Shown here: positions 19,261-30,584 of the stretch, piece by piece
Layout of the letters: each line of letters opens with the position of its first letter
How positions within the stretch are numbered: the stretch's first letter is position 1
Assembly (NCBI GenBank): GCA_025617745.1
Contig: CM046853.1
Location: 7,746,873 to 7,810,872 of the forward strand
Reading direction: 5' to 3'
From: Heliocidaris erythrogramma
Lineage: Eukaryota; Echinodermata; Echinoidea; Camarodonta; Echinometridae
DNA length: 64,000 nucleotides
Notes under the pieces: generated by a model
The model's input: the letters and a program-made list of their open reading frames with translations, nothing else
Told to the model about the DNA's origin: nothing
Database searches by the model: none
Position numbers and translations under genes: made by a program

Positions 19261-20289
19261 TTAGTCTCAAAAGTATGCTGCGCTATAACGTGTAGTCTTT
19301 TGTTTGGTGTCCGTTTTTAGTAATTATTCAAGTTTGTCATTAAATTTAATATTTCATCGGTTATATTATGACATACTTTTGTAGTAACATATTCATCTGC
19401 AAACTATTTAGTCTCCTAAATGAACTGTACTTTCGAGACAATTTTGAACGTTTTGGCCGAAAGACTACGTCAACTTCGCCCGTCTAAACATCATTGGCCA
19501 ATGAAATCGATAGACAGAAAATGCCCACGAAAATGCTGAACATGAAGTTAAACAGGGTAAGTGTTACAGTTTCTGCCATAGTATATCTTTTATAATTGCA
19601 TTTTATTTCATTATAACCCATTTTAAGCTGTATTTTCTTCAAATGTAAATTATTTGTTTCATAAATTATTGAAATAAAAAAAAATAAAAAATGCCGTATT
19701 CGTATCGCTTTAATACGTGCTCCGCGATTGGCCGATCAATCTCTGAGCTGCATTTGCATGCATCCGCGCTAGCTAGCTCTGCGCTTGCGATTCGCACGAA
19801 ATTCAAATCAGCCGCACGATATCCTTTCTCTCTGGTGATCGAGCTTTCAGCGTTAACAGTAAGCGTAAAATATTCTTTTATGTCTTGTAGAATATAACCT
19901 CTGTGTGATCAAGTCATGGCATGACATCATGTGCATTTTAATATATATTTCAGTAATTTAAACACAAAATAACAGTGTAAACAAGATCGAGCAACAATAT
20001 TTACGCATGTCACTAACCCAGTCCCATCTGTTCAATTTTGTGTAACGTTTTTGTCATTGGCAGCCTTAGACCAGTTCTGATGTGATCTGTCTACCAAATT
20101 TCACGTTTTCTTGCCCATTTATTGTTATTGTACCGAAATTATTATCAGTAATAGGGCACAATATTGTTTCTGGTATACATCTAGCCAACAGGACGCATGG
20201 AAGGAGTCCCCCCAAACTAAAGTCTTAAAGAAAAAAGGGTTATCTTTAATTTTGCTTTTTCATGTTTTTGGCTGGACATGCTGGAATTG
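19261..20289. other. No gene recognised
   Basis: No exon with protein-like content. Around 19735-19860 the sequence is less AT-rich with alternating GC words, but no frame or RNA gene was identified. Confidence 0.4.
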
Positions 20290-21050
20290 GAAAAGGCAAG
20301 CACCACCAAAGCACCATGACCACTTATACTACTATGATCCCTGCTACATTCCTATACTTCGTGTGTAGAATCTAGGCAGTCATACGGCTCAACTTTTTCA
20401 AACACCACTGCACAAAAGTCACCAACATTCACTCAAAATCGGCATTTAACATGTTTAATTTACAAAAACCGACCCCAATATATCCAAGAAATACAGTAGT
20501 CAGTAAATTCAACTCACCGATGTTGGAAAAGATGATCCAAAAATGAAATCCGTAATTTACTGTTGATTCTCGCGATACGAGCTATCGGAGTCATTGTGTA
20601 CATTTCCTGGTCGCTGCGGGCGCTGACATCTCCCCAAAAGAAATTTTTTCGTTAAAAATTTGGTCCCTATCGCGTACACATGTACGCGGAAAAGTCCTGA
20701 TTTTCTGTGTGCGCGATCGTAGAGAACGATTTGCGCTTGCGATCCCAAGTTTCTTCATGGACAAAAATTTTATTGGCCGATTTTAGTCTAAGACATCGGC
20801 GGTATGTAAACAACACTCGATCGCGAAACAAATCGGCGGGGATTTCTTCGGTTTTCGGCATGATTTTGACTTTGGATTTTGCTGGAAATATGGAAAGTTC
20901 TTCCTAACGGCCATTGGATGTAGGCATGGTAGGAGTGAGATTTTTAAGGGCTGAATTTGAAAGCAAGGTATTTAAAATATTTATCTTATTTTCCCCCCAT
21001 ACCTTTAGTACATGTGATAGAAAATACCACTATTTTACAGTAATGTAGCT
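20290..21050 (-). repeat. Repeat family Q, copy 1 (left arm of a giant hairpin)
   Basis: About 0.7 kb. Its reverse complement follows at 21225-21850, and a third copy lies at 37590-38280. Shared blocks include ATGCCGATTTTGAGTGA, TTGGGGAGATGTCAGCGC, CGGAGAAATCCCCGCCGATT and TTAGGAAGAACTTT (all in the orientation of copy 3). A short frame (DLFRDRVLFT) is kept in copies 1 and 3 but starts and stops differ, so coding is doubtful. Confidence 0.85.
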
Positions 21051-21150
21051 ATGAGTGGCAAGCACCACCAGGTCCTAGCGCAAAGTCTAAACATGTTGTT
21101 GAAGAAGATGGCCTCTCCTGTAAAGAAGGCTTTGAGGTAATCACTTGAGG

Positions 21151-21220
21151 TACATTGTTTTTTGTCCATCCCATCCACACAAGTTATTTGGTGTGGATGG
21201 GATGGACAAAAAACAATGTA
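21151..21220. repeat. Perfect 30-bp inverted repeat (hairpin)
   Basis: Arms 21151-21180 and 21191-21220 are exact reverse complements (TACATTGTTTTTTGTCCATC and on), with a 10-base loop AAGTTATTTG. The hairpin sits at the centre of the family Q inverted pair. It may be a very small MITE flanked by TA or an RNA hairpin. Confidence 0.9.
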
Positions 21221-21224
21221 AGAC

Positions 21225-21850
21225 TAAGTAATCGTGGTCGTTGACCCAGTAAGAACGAACAATGCCAAAATAGTTTACTGCTGCATTTTCTATCGCAAGC
21301 TGTATGGGGGGGGGGGGGAATAAGATAAATACTTCCTTTCAAATTCAGCTCTTAAAATGTAATTCTTACCTCGAATGGCCGTTAGGTCTTAGGAAGAATT
21401 TCTGATATTTTGCAGCAAAATCCAAAGTCAAAATCATGGCCCAAACTGAAGAAATCACATCACATCATCACATGATGTTGTTTTCATTCTGCCGATGTTT
21501 AGACTAAACTTATCCAATAAAATTTTGTTCACAAAGAAACTCCGTATCACACCGATATCGATCTCTACAATTGCGCACACAGAAAACCGGGACTTTTACG
21601 TATGTGCGACAGGGACCAAATTTTTGCTAACTTAATGTTTTGGGGGAGATGTCGGTGCTCGCGGTGACCAAGAAATACAATGACTTCGATACCCCGTAAA
21701 TTTAATTTTTTAAATAAAACTTTTCCAACATCAGTGAGCTGAATTTATTGTATTTCATGGATATGTTACTTAGTGTTCATATTTGTAAATTAAATGCCGA
21801 TTTTGAGTGAATTTTTGTGCAGTGGCGTTTGAAAGTGTTGAGGTGTACGA
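21225..21850 (+). repeat. Repeat family Q, copy 2 (right arm of giant hairpin)
   Basis: Inverted relative to copy 1, with several indels and substitutions, so the two arms are not a recent exact duplication. The outer ends pair as CTCAACTTTTTCAAACACC against GGCGTTTGAAAGTGTTGAG. Confidence 0.8.
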
Positions 21851-21936
21851 CCGTCCGAGGGTATATTATAACAATAATAATAGCTACATTTATTACATTT
21901 ATTACATTTATTACATGCGCACGTATCCATCCCAGA

Positions 21937-22165
21937 GGATGCTCAAGGCACCTACAAAGGAGTATTATTACCCTGGCCCAGCTGCCCTAAGCATTCAAGG
22001 AATAAATTCCTACCAGGTACCCATTTACTACACCTGGCTGGAGAGTGGCAAATGTAAATGAATGTTTTGCCAAAGGACATTAGTGCCGCGGCGGGACTCG
22101 AACCACAAACCATGAGATTCCCAGTCCGGTGACGTATCCACTAGACCATGACACGATGCCGCTAT
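21937..22165 (-). mobile_element. tRNA-derived SINE
   Basis: On the - strand a tRNA-like head (22165-22088) has the A box ATGGTCTAGTGGATACG and the B box GGTTCGAGTCC, resembling a tRNA-Glu type sequence. The body runs to 21937 and contains GCAAAACATTCATTTAC and CTGGTAGGAATTTATTCC. The body is shared with the split repeat at 7.69-8.08 kb. Confidence 0.75.
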
Positions 22166-22670
22166 GAGTGATCCTGTCCAATGATCAATGATCCAATCCA
22201 AGGGTGTTGAATGCGGTCTTAGGCAATCGTCACTCATACTATTTGTCCCTTGCATATGTGGGACTGTGTTAACATTCACTGTTGCAGTAGTAACAGACGA
22301 CAAATTTGATCCAAGCAAGATTTGATATTCTTGAATTTGCTATTTTACCTGATTCAGGAACTTGTCAACTCGCACTATATATGCTAAAAAATTGACGTTT
22401 CAGAGTTGAAAATGAAATTTTAAATATTTTCTTCTCATGTATGAATGATCTAGAATGTACCACTTCCCGCTAATACACACAAAATGCATAAGTGGGCAAT
22501 GGTTTAATTCTGATCTGAACGCATCTAATCACATTGTGTGAGGTGGGCTGAATCTCCATTCTGATATCTAATTATGTAATTAATAAAGACATTATGCACT
22601 GTACACCTTGACTATTGCTATTTGGTAAGGTAAAGTGTGGGTGATTTATTTTTGTCCACAGGAAGAATGG
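22166..22670. other. No gene recognised
   Basis: AT-rich, nothing assigned. Confidence 0.4.
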
Positions 22671-22676
22671 AGTTTC

Positions 22677-23701
22677 AAACTCCATTATTTTCGCATATTC
22701 TGTTTTCACTTTTAAGGATGATATCCAAGGAGAAGAAGAAAAGAGTTAAAGTGCTTGTGAGGAGGCGCAACCCAGATAAAGGTGTCATAGGAGATATCAT
22801 GAGGCGCACTAGGACTCACCGAGCTCAATATAGAACCAACCAAGTTTCTTTTGAGGTGCAGGAGTTCCCCATCCTGAAGTTGGAGACTTGGAGTTTTGGG
22901 TAATTAGATGTTTATAAAAAATCTGGACTTAATTATCAGAAACAGATAATACATGTTGTTGTATACATGTACACAATTTTTCAGGCAAAAGGATGTTTAA
23001 ATTTGATTCCCTCTACCTTGTTTTTATGATGTTCAAAGCATGCATACAAATTCATTATGGATGTCAGCTTTAGTAATCAGCTTTTAAAAATATTGTCCAT
23101 TCTTAGGATTATTTTCGATAAATTTCATGTCTTATACTTTCTCTAACAGAACAAAACAAGAATAATGCTGTGATATATTTTTTTTGAATTTACAGATTCT
23201 GAAAGAGATGGAGTTTTTCCGCACTGCCCTTGAGAAAGTAGCAGAGAAAATAATCCATGTTTGGAGGAATTCGACCCTTGGTTCCACAAGCTGTCTCTTC
23301 AAGGAATACAATGCCCTCATCCATAAGTGTATTGAGAAAGACCAAATGAAAGGTCAGTATTTGTTTAAAAGTTTTGAATGCATTTTGCAAATGGTCTTCA
23401 TGTTTACCATTCCAAACAGGAGGAGGGCTTGAAGATTTTGTCTTCAAAATAAAATATTTAATTTTCTTCTTTAGACTCTGTCACAGAACTCTCATGTTTT
23501 ATATGTCTGTACATGTGTTAATAACAGGCATGTACATCAAGTTGCTTTAAAAAGCTACTCCATATCAATTGTTTGTTATGTGAATGCCAGAACTTTCATA
23601 GATTTAATATAATTTGTCTGATTAACTTCCAGATCTGACACTCCCTTCTGGCCATACCACACCTGCTTGGCGAGAAGGACATGATGTATGTTGTATACAA
23701 G
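22677..23701 (+). pseudogene. Exon-like segments of an unrecognised, probably broken gene
   Basis: Three stretches have splice-like borders: 22677-22902 (acceptor TCCACAG; content ISKEKKKRVKVLVRRRNPDK), 23196-23352 (acceptor TTTACAG, donor AAG|GTCAGT; content ILKEMEFFRTALEKVAEKII) and 23633-23701 (acceptor TTCCAG, donor CAAG|GTAAAT; content LPSGHTTPAWREGHD). The second and third join in frame. The first does not join the second, and the chain then runs into a stop in the 24.0-kb segment. Composition is protein-like, but I know no matching family. Confidence 0.3.
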
Positions 23702-24015
23702 GTAAATGACAATTTAAACCTTTTCTTCCCAAAACATGTTGCAACCACTATTCCATTCTACCATAAAGATACTATTAAGAGATGTTGTAACATAAGTGGG
23801 GGGAGTGGTCTGAATCTGATGCAGGAAATTGTTCACCTAAATTACATGGGGTTAAAGTTTAGAGTATGACACTAGATTTAGCTCAATTTTTTTCTCATTT
23901 CCTCTACCCTTTTTCCTACATACATGTACTTCTGTAGTTCTAAGGAGGAATCATAAGATGATTGTACTTTATCATGCACAGTGACCTGGTAAATTTCTTT
24001 CCTTTTACTTCTTAG

Positions 24016-24299
24016 GAACCTGTGACACCAACACCAGCTGCAGTGTTTAGAGGAAAGCTTGTACAAGAAGACCTTGTAGCTGAAGTTTGGATTGAAGGGG
24101 GCAAGATGTGCCACTGCTCTGGAGCACTCACATGGGATCTAATACATTTTGGAGAGTTCACTCTGCAGCACCACTTGCGGTGGAGCCCCTGTTTACATGG
24201 CTGCTGTCCTCAAGTACTTGACTGCCGAAATCTTGGAGCTCGCTGGCAACGCTGCCCGTGACAACAAGAAATCCAAGAAGTTATCATTTCGGAAGCAGG
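24016..24299 (+). pseudogene. Histone H2A fragment in an open frame
   Basis: Codons at 24182-24280 spell 33 residues of a histone H2A core: [20 protein letters not shown] then [13 protein letters not shown]. This covers the end of the loop, the long central helix and the start of the next loop of the histone fold. VLKYL has K where E is usual. The N-terminal tail and everything after NKK are missing, so it is a fragment. Upstream, an acceptor TTCTTAG and PVTPTPAAVFRGKLVQEDLV look exon-like but unrelated to histones. The ~30 bases before the fragment (TTTGGAGAGTTCACTCTGCA) are repeated at 24352-24390. Confidence 0.75.
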
Positions 24300-26935
24300 T
24301 GGGTGTGTTGCCGGCTTCTTCTTGGGGATTTTCTTGAAGAGTTCACTTTTTGGAGTTCACATTTTGGAGAGTTCACTCTGCAGCACCACTTGCCCCGGTC
24401 ACTATCTAAATGATGTCTTATATTGTATGTCAAGGTACATGATGCGTGCAATATTTATGTGGTACAATAGGTGTCAGCCCCTGTTGGGACAGGGTATTCT
24501 TCTGCAGATAATATATACTACTTGTTCCTTGACTCCTTCCTTGTTTGGCATAAAGGACACATATATATTTTACAACAGTGGCGGATTTAGGATTTCTATT
24601 GGGGGGGGGGGGGGGGGGGGTGGGCAAATTGAAAAAATCAAAAAAATCAGTTGAACGAAGCAAAAAATAAACAGGAGCCCAAGTTTTTGTCAATATACTG
24701 AACCATAAACAAGGCATTTGAAGCCTGTTTTTATTACATGTAGTTGGTTATTTTAATGCCCCCCCCCAAACAACAAAAAACCATGTGGTCATGAAGTGCA
24801 ATTTGTGTAAAGCCTTAATTTTTTAAAATCCTGGAAATAATTATAACCCATTATATTTCAGTGTGAAGTGTGGGCCGAATTTTATTTCATAAAATGACAC
24901 AAACGGGGCATTTAAAGCCCTCTTGAAACCTCATTGCTTCTGGTCTCTGAAAGATTAAAAAAAAAAAATTTTATGGGGAGGGGCTGCTCTCCTCCCCCCC
25001 CCCCCCCCAGATCCACACCTCTTGTACAATGTATGTGTGGCTTTAATCATAACAGACCAAATATACACAGTACATGTAGTATGTGTTTAGTAGTTTCGTA
25101 CCTACTGAAAATGTTATTATGTACAACATACATGCCTCTTTACGGTACCCGAGATTACTGCAACAAGTGGACATGCACATTCGTTATTTGAATGCCGTAA
25201 AATAGAAAAAGAGACTGTAAAATAAAGTACTGCACCACCAACATGCACATCACTTTTCCTTTTGAATGCCTATAAATATATATTTTTACTTTCTATGTTT
25301 GAATTTCAAGATGTGTATCAATTAACCCTAAAATGGCCGGGATATGTTGGCTATGCCACAGCCCCCCCCCCCCCCCCCCCGATCGGCACGCACATCGTCC
25401 ACAACTAATCTACAAAACTATATAGTTAAATGCTCCGAAAAATTTTCACATTCATTAATTATGCAAATTTATGTATGAAATCAAAATTTTGCTCTAAATC
25501 ATTAAATAAAGCTCAAAATATGCTAATTTTTGGTCTAGACACTCTTTACAGTATTCTTAGCAAATATACTTGAAAAAAAATTTGATATCAAAATTTATTA
25601 TGTATTTTATTGTATTTAAAATTTATGTATTTCTTTGTTTTTTTACTTTTTTTTGGATGAAATTTGTCGGGGACACTTTCGCAAACATAAACAGCATAAA
25701 ATAAATTAATTTCAATCAGCAAATGTAAAAATATAGATTTGTAAATTTTGGCTGAAAACACATTTTGTATTGAAATTATACATGAAATCACGTTTTTGAG
25801 CAATTTTCGGTCTGACGTGCAAGTACGAATTGTTGTGTAACTTCGGAACCGCATGCCCTGACATCGCGAATTTGGTCTCAAAAGATGCGTGAGATTCGGA
25901 AAAAAAAGTCATGAAACTGCTTTGCGCGTTGCGGACATATCGCGAGAAACGTCTAGGGGGGTATTCCACCCCCGGCCCTTTTATGGTTAAAAAGCATAAT
26001 GCATTTCATAATTGTTAATGGAAGAAGTATACATGGAACAATCTGTTTTAGATTACCTTAATTAATGACTATGTATTCATTGGTTAGAATTCTGTTTCGT
26101 AGAGTCAGTATTTACTCAATTTGTCTTCTTTTCTGAAGCAATGTACAGCTAAACACACACAAAATATATCTTGTAAAAGAAATACACCATACATGTATGT
26201 AATATATCATACTTGCAGATATAGTACAGAAATACCGGTATGTTTTTAGAAATGGAGAGCTGAATTTTACTGAATTTTATATACACTGTTTTTGTTATGA
26301 CTGTTTTTTTTCCTTTCTTAGAGCATCACTTGTTTGCGAATGTATCATAATGTGTCTGAGTGATGATTAATGATTTGTTGTACTTGGTACAATTCATATA
26401 CCTTTTATTGTTAAATTTTAACTGAGATGAAGGTATGTAATCCTGCTTGCTTATGTTGTACTCACTGGCCATTATAGTGTATAGGCCACTGAGAATGATA
26501 ATCTTAACAATCAATTCCTGGTGTCGCATAGCAATTTGCTATGCATTTTTTATATGTGGGACTGTACAGAAGTATTTATCCCATCCACCAAAAATGCTAA
26601 TCAAATTTGAGAATATTATTACCTGATAATGTAGTGATGAAACAAAGCTTTTTGCTTGTCACTGTGAACTATTTTAAAGCCAGCTTACATGTATATAGAA
26701 CTATTCACTTTTTTATTATTGTAAAAAAAGGGCTTGCTAAGTTGGGATTGTCATTCAATGTGCATCTTAACCTCATGTATTCTCATTACAACTACAGTAC
26801 GCATGAACATGTATATAAAGTATCAAAGACCAGATGCTCCAATGCATGCTTATATGCCTTATTAAATACAACTCGTTCAGTTTTGTTTTAACTTAACATG
26901 GAAAAGTATAAATCTCTGTTTTTTTCTTCAGTATC
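24300..26935. other. No gene recognised
   Basis: AT-rich DNA with poly-G at about 24601-24620 and poly-C runs near 25000 and 25365. None of the frames shows a known domain. An interval of this length without exons is compatible with intergenic DNA. Confidence 0.4.
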
Positions 26936-26939
26936 TGTG

Positions 26940-27600
26940 TTTGCAAACGAAATGGAAGGTTTGGAAGGGTTCAATTTTGTGCCCAAAAGGGTCCCTGTAA
27001 GGCGCAAAATTGCACCCTTTTATGGGGGTAAAGGGCTTAATGTTGCACCCTGTGAGGTGCAAAACTGCACCTTCTGGATATGTACAATATTGCACCGAAA
27101 AATGTGCTGCCAATGTTGCAATAGTTTGCACCCTTTAGGGTGCACAATTGCACCCTTTTTATAGGTTCAATTATGGTGCAACATTGCACCTTTCTGAAAG
27201 GTACAATATTGCACCCTAAAAGGTGCTCCCAGTGTTGCATTTATTTGCACCCTTTAGGGTGCAAAATTGCACCCTTTTTATAGGAAAAAAAGGTTCAATA
27301 TTGAACCCTAAATGGTGCAACATTGCACCCTAATAATGGTGCAAAATTGCACCTTTCTGAAAGGTACAATATTGCACCCTAAAAGGTGCTCCCAGTGTTG
27401 CATTTATTTGCACCCTTTAGGGTGCAAAATTGCACCCTTTTTATAGGAAAAAAAGGTTCAATATTGAACCCTAAATGGTGCAACATTGCACCCTAATAAT
27501 GGTGCAAAGTTGCACCTTTCTGAAAGGTGCAATATTGCACCCAAAAAGGTGCTCCCAGTGTTGCATTTATTTGCACCCTAAAAGGTGCAACTTTGTACCT
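26940..27600. repeat. Palindromic GGTGCAAAATTGCACC minisatellite
   Basis: Small units that are themselves palindromic (GGTGCAAAATTGCACC, GGTTCAATATTGAACC, AAGGTGCAATATTGCACC) are organised in a higher-order unit of 163 bp. The phrase G.GCTCCCAGTGTTGCATTTATT recurs at matching spacing (GTACAATATT at 27201 and 27364, GTGCAATATT at 27527). Confidence 0.9.
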
Positions 27601-27740
27601 TTATTTCTAAGTGTGTTTAACCTCTGATAAATGCCTGTTTTTAAGTGCCCCTTTTACTTCTGATCAGTGCCCTTTTTCTTTCTAATAGTATTTTCCCCCT
27701 ATTGACAAGTGCCCCTTTTGTCTTCTGATAAGTGCCCTAC
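27600..27740. repeat. GATAAGTGCCCCTTTT array, short
   Basis: Four to five units of the type seen at 18565-19120, on the same strand, directly after the GGTGCAA array. Confidence 0.75.
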
Positions 27741-28329
27741 ATACCTATATATATTTAATATATTGTACCTACTAGTATATACTCCGATGTCGTTACAAAC
27801 TGTGCCCTAAAGTCCACAAAAGAGCCATATACCTAGCTCCAAATAATCAAAGAGGCTTCATAATAATAGATTCCCCTACATATATCGGCACAATGAGAGG
27901 CGGTGGAGCAGGGATAGGAGGAGCACAATCCCCTAAATTATACAAGAATTAGCAATGCCCCTAAATGATAACAGGAAGGACAATTCTTTCAAAAAAAATT
28001 CGAAAGCTCGCTCACTACGCTCGCTTACATTTACCATTGTCTTTTTATATTAGGAAAATGGCTGCTATTCACAGTATCTTCAATATTGAATAATCATACC
28101 ATTATTTTTTGTTGTTTTTTTAAATCTAGAACCATGTTAAGACAAACAATAATGATTCGAAAATGATCCTCGATAGTGCATTAATCAGAATGTAGCGGTA
28201 TACTATAATGTCTCAAAGTGGTATTTCCCGCCTTGTTTCCACCCTTTGTAGGTGCCCTTTTTCTAAAAAAAAAGTGCCCCTTTTGTTGGTGCCCCCCCCC
28301 CCCCCACTTTGAAAAACGCTCCGCCGCCC
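27741..28329. other. No gene; poly-C and GTGCCCC remnants
   Basis: Includes AAGCTCGCTCACTACGCTCG near 28003 and another AAAGTGCCCCTTTTG at about 28270. No exon. Confidence 0.45.
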
Positions 28330-28650
28330 CTGCCTGTTACATACATTGCAGCATGTTGTGTCAAATATAACTGAAAAGCAGCCAGGGCGTCGAACTATAA
28401 CAGTCGGCCTAAAAAAAGGTGCTAAAACGTCAGAGCTTTCGCGCTTCGCGCGGGAAGGGGGAAACTTCCCCTCCCTGCACCCACCCATGTTACAAACAGT
28501 GCGGTATTGCGTCCAAATAACTGAAACGCAGCCAGGGCGTCGAACTAACTTTCCGCCTAAAAAAAAGTGTTACGAGCCGTTATCTTTCTCTCAAATTTGC
28601 TGTAAAACGTCAAAGCTTTCGCGCTTCGCGCGGGAGGAGGATGTCAGATC
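28330..28650 (+). repeat. Repeat family R, dimer 2
   Basis: Copies with TTTCGCGCTTCGCGCGGGA at 28437 and 28618, spacing 181 bp, sharing AACTGAAA.GCAGCCAGGGCG and TCGAACTA blocks. Same strand as the other dimers. Confidence 0.85.
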
Positions 28651-29590
28651 TAAGCACTGTATTTTGCTATGTCTGGCGATAGGAACCAGTTCTGTTTGTA
28701 TAGGTGTTGGATATGAATTTACACACAAAGAAATACACAAGTTTCATTCATTATCTATATACATGTATAGGTTAAATCTTGCAACCACAATTTATTAATG
28801 AAATTAGTACAAAAATCTTGCTTCATCAATCAACAAACATTTTCCAGAACGTGTAATCTTACATAATTATATGTCCAAATGAAAGTTCAAACAATGAAAT
28901 TGTGTCATGTGCCTTTCATATCCAAATACAAATTATTCACACAATCTTATTGTGTTTCTATTGAAAAGTATAACCCCTTTTGCAAAACTGCCAGTTTTAA
29001 GACATGATCTCACCAATAATCAATATGCCCCTAAATCATTCTCGGAAAAAGGTACAAATTGAAATGCTGTAGCGTTTGTAATATATATACCCATAACCTC
29101 CCCCCCCCCCCCCCCCGAATTTTGAAGGTCTGGAGAAAAAAATTGTCGCCACCCCCTCCCCCACTGAGCGACATTTAGAGAAGCTGGCGAGACCAAAAAA
29201 TACGGGTCTACCTTTTGACAAACCTTCATTTGTGTGCCCCCTCTTAGTTGGTAAGTTTTGTCTTTTTTGCCAAAGGGCACCCCCCCCCCCTTGAAAAAAG
29301 CTGGTGACATTACTGTATACATTGTATCTACAAATAACCTGTTCGAGAGATAAAAAATACTCAACGCCCCCGACTCTATATATACAGTCCTATGGAAGTC
29401 TCATGTAGTCTACACCTGTCTCTCTATGTGCTGATGCAAGGTTGCCACATCTAGCATAATTATGCTTTTTAGCATAATTTTGACCCTCTTGGAATCTAGC
29501 ATTATTCCTGGCATAATTTGACCAAATCTAGCACATTTTCGCTAGGATCTAGCATAATTCTGAATTTCGGACTTGAAATAGAGAATTTGC
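28651..29590. other. No gene; dispersed repeats
   Basis: Poly-C at about 29100 and 29281. At 29444-29560 the phrase TCTAGCATAATTNTG is repeated several times after AAGGTTGCCAC, similar in style to the start of the hAT-like elements at 42.9, 45.2 and 54.9 kb. Confidence 0.4.
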
Positions 29591-29630
29591 TTTTAGAATG
29601 AAGACCCTTTTTTTTTTTGTTGCTTGTCAG

Positions 29631-29792
29631 GGAATTATTGAGGGAAACTGGACGCCCTACTTTGTGAAATTACCGAATACAAGAAAACATGAAAAAGAAT
29701 ACAAAATGTTACTTATCAAAAACATGGTGGGAGCTGTAGAGGAGTCTATTCCTGGCTTGCTTGCCCGGATTTCCAAGATGGCACCAAAATAA
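29631..29792 (+). CDS. Terminal-exon candidate, unrecognised protein
   Basis: A long T tract and TGCTTGTCAG precede GGAATTATTGAG, and the frame then runs 53 codons to TAA at 29790-29792. The peptide includes GNWTPYFVKLPNTRKHEKEY and AVEESIPGLLARISKMAPK. The composition is that of a real protein, and AATAAAG overlaps the stop. No preceding exon could be linked to it, and the segment at 29849-29919 just after it is a dispersed repeat also found at 15663-15731. Family unknown. Confidence 0.35.
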   Translation, partial: GIIEGNWTPYFVKLPNTRKHEKEYKMLLIKNMVGAVEESIPGLLARISKMAPK

Positions 29793-29848
29793 AGATTATT
29801 GCTGCGCATCCTATCTTAGCTCCTCTCACATGCACTCAGCAAATACAG

Positions 29849-29919
29849 CCATGGAAAAAATTATTAGACCAAGAATCGTTACCAAAAGTGTTATATTTGT
29901 GGTAAGAAGGAAATAAAAT
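29849..29919 (+). repeat. 70-bp dispersed repeat shared with 15.66 kb
   Basis: AGCCATGGAAAAAATTATTA and TTGTGGTAAGAAGGAAATAA occur here and at 15663-15731 with a few differences. Confidence 0.8.
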
Positions 29920-30059
29920 ATCATAAAAGCAAGGTACAAGGTACAACGTGCACTCTAGCTTAAGAGCCTATTGTTCCCTTAAGTCTTGTTAGAAATAACT
30001 ATTCCCTGCGTTAAATACAAGTCACTTTGTGGCAGGGTTCCCCCCCCCCCCCCTCTTCC

Positions 30060-30550
30060 TGCCCCACCCCTGTCACATACAGTGCAATATTGCATCTAAA
30101 TAACTGAAAGCAGTCAGGGCGTCGAACTATAACTTTCTGTCTAAAGAAATTGTTTGCTACGAGCCGTTTATCTTTCTCTCAAATTTGCTAAAACGTCAGA
30201 GCTTTCGTGCTTCGCGCGGGAAGGGGGAAACTCCCCCTCCCTGCACCCACCCCTGTTACATACACAGGCGCGTAGCCAGGGGGCGATGGGGGCGGTCGCC
30301 CCACCCCCCCCCCCCCAAAAAAAAAAAAGTGAGAGAAAAAAAGCCGAACAAGTTGCTACGTGCCGTTATCTTTCTACCCAAATTTGCTAAAACGGCAAAG
30401 TTTTCGCGCTTCGCGCTGGAGGGGGAACCCCCCCCCCCCCCTGCGCGCCCACCGCAGTTAAATACAGTGCTGTATTGCGTCCAAATAATTGAAAAGCAGT
30501 CAGGGCATCGAACTAACTTTTCGCCGAAAAAGGTGCAACACGAGCCGTCC
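30060..30550 (+). repeat. Repeat family R, dimer 3
   Basis: Two R units with TTTCGTGCTTCGCGCG near 30202 and TTTCGCGCTTCGCGCTGG near 30402. Between them is an inserted segment with CAGGCGCGTAGCCAGGGGGC and poly-C. Confidence 0.8.
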
Positions 30551-30584
30551 ATTATTTCTAAAAAATAAAAATCCTAAAAATCCA

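Noticed and set aside
24182-24280. macroH2A gene
   Set aside because: VYMAAV occurs in macroH2A but also in ordinary invertebrate H2A; no macro domain or linker is present and the fragment is only 33 codons.
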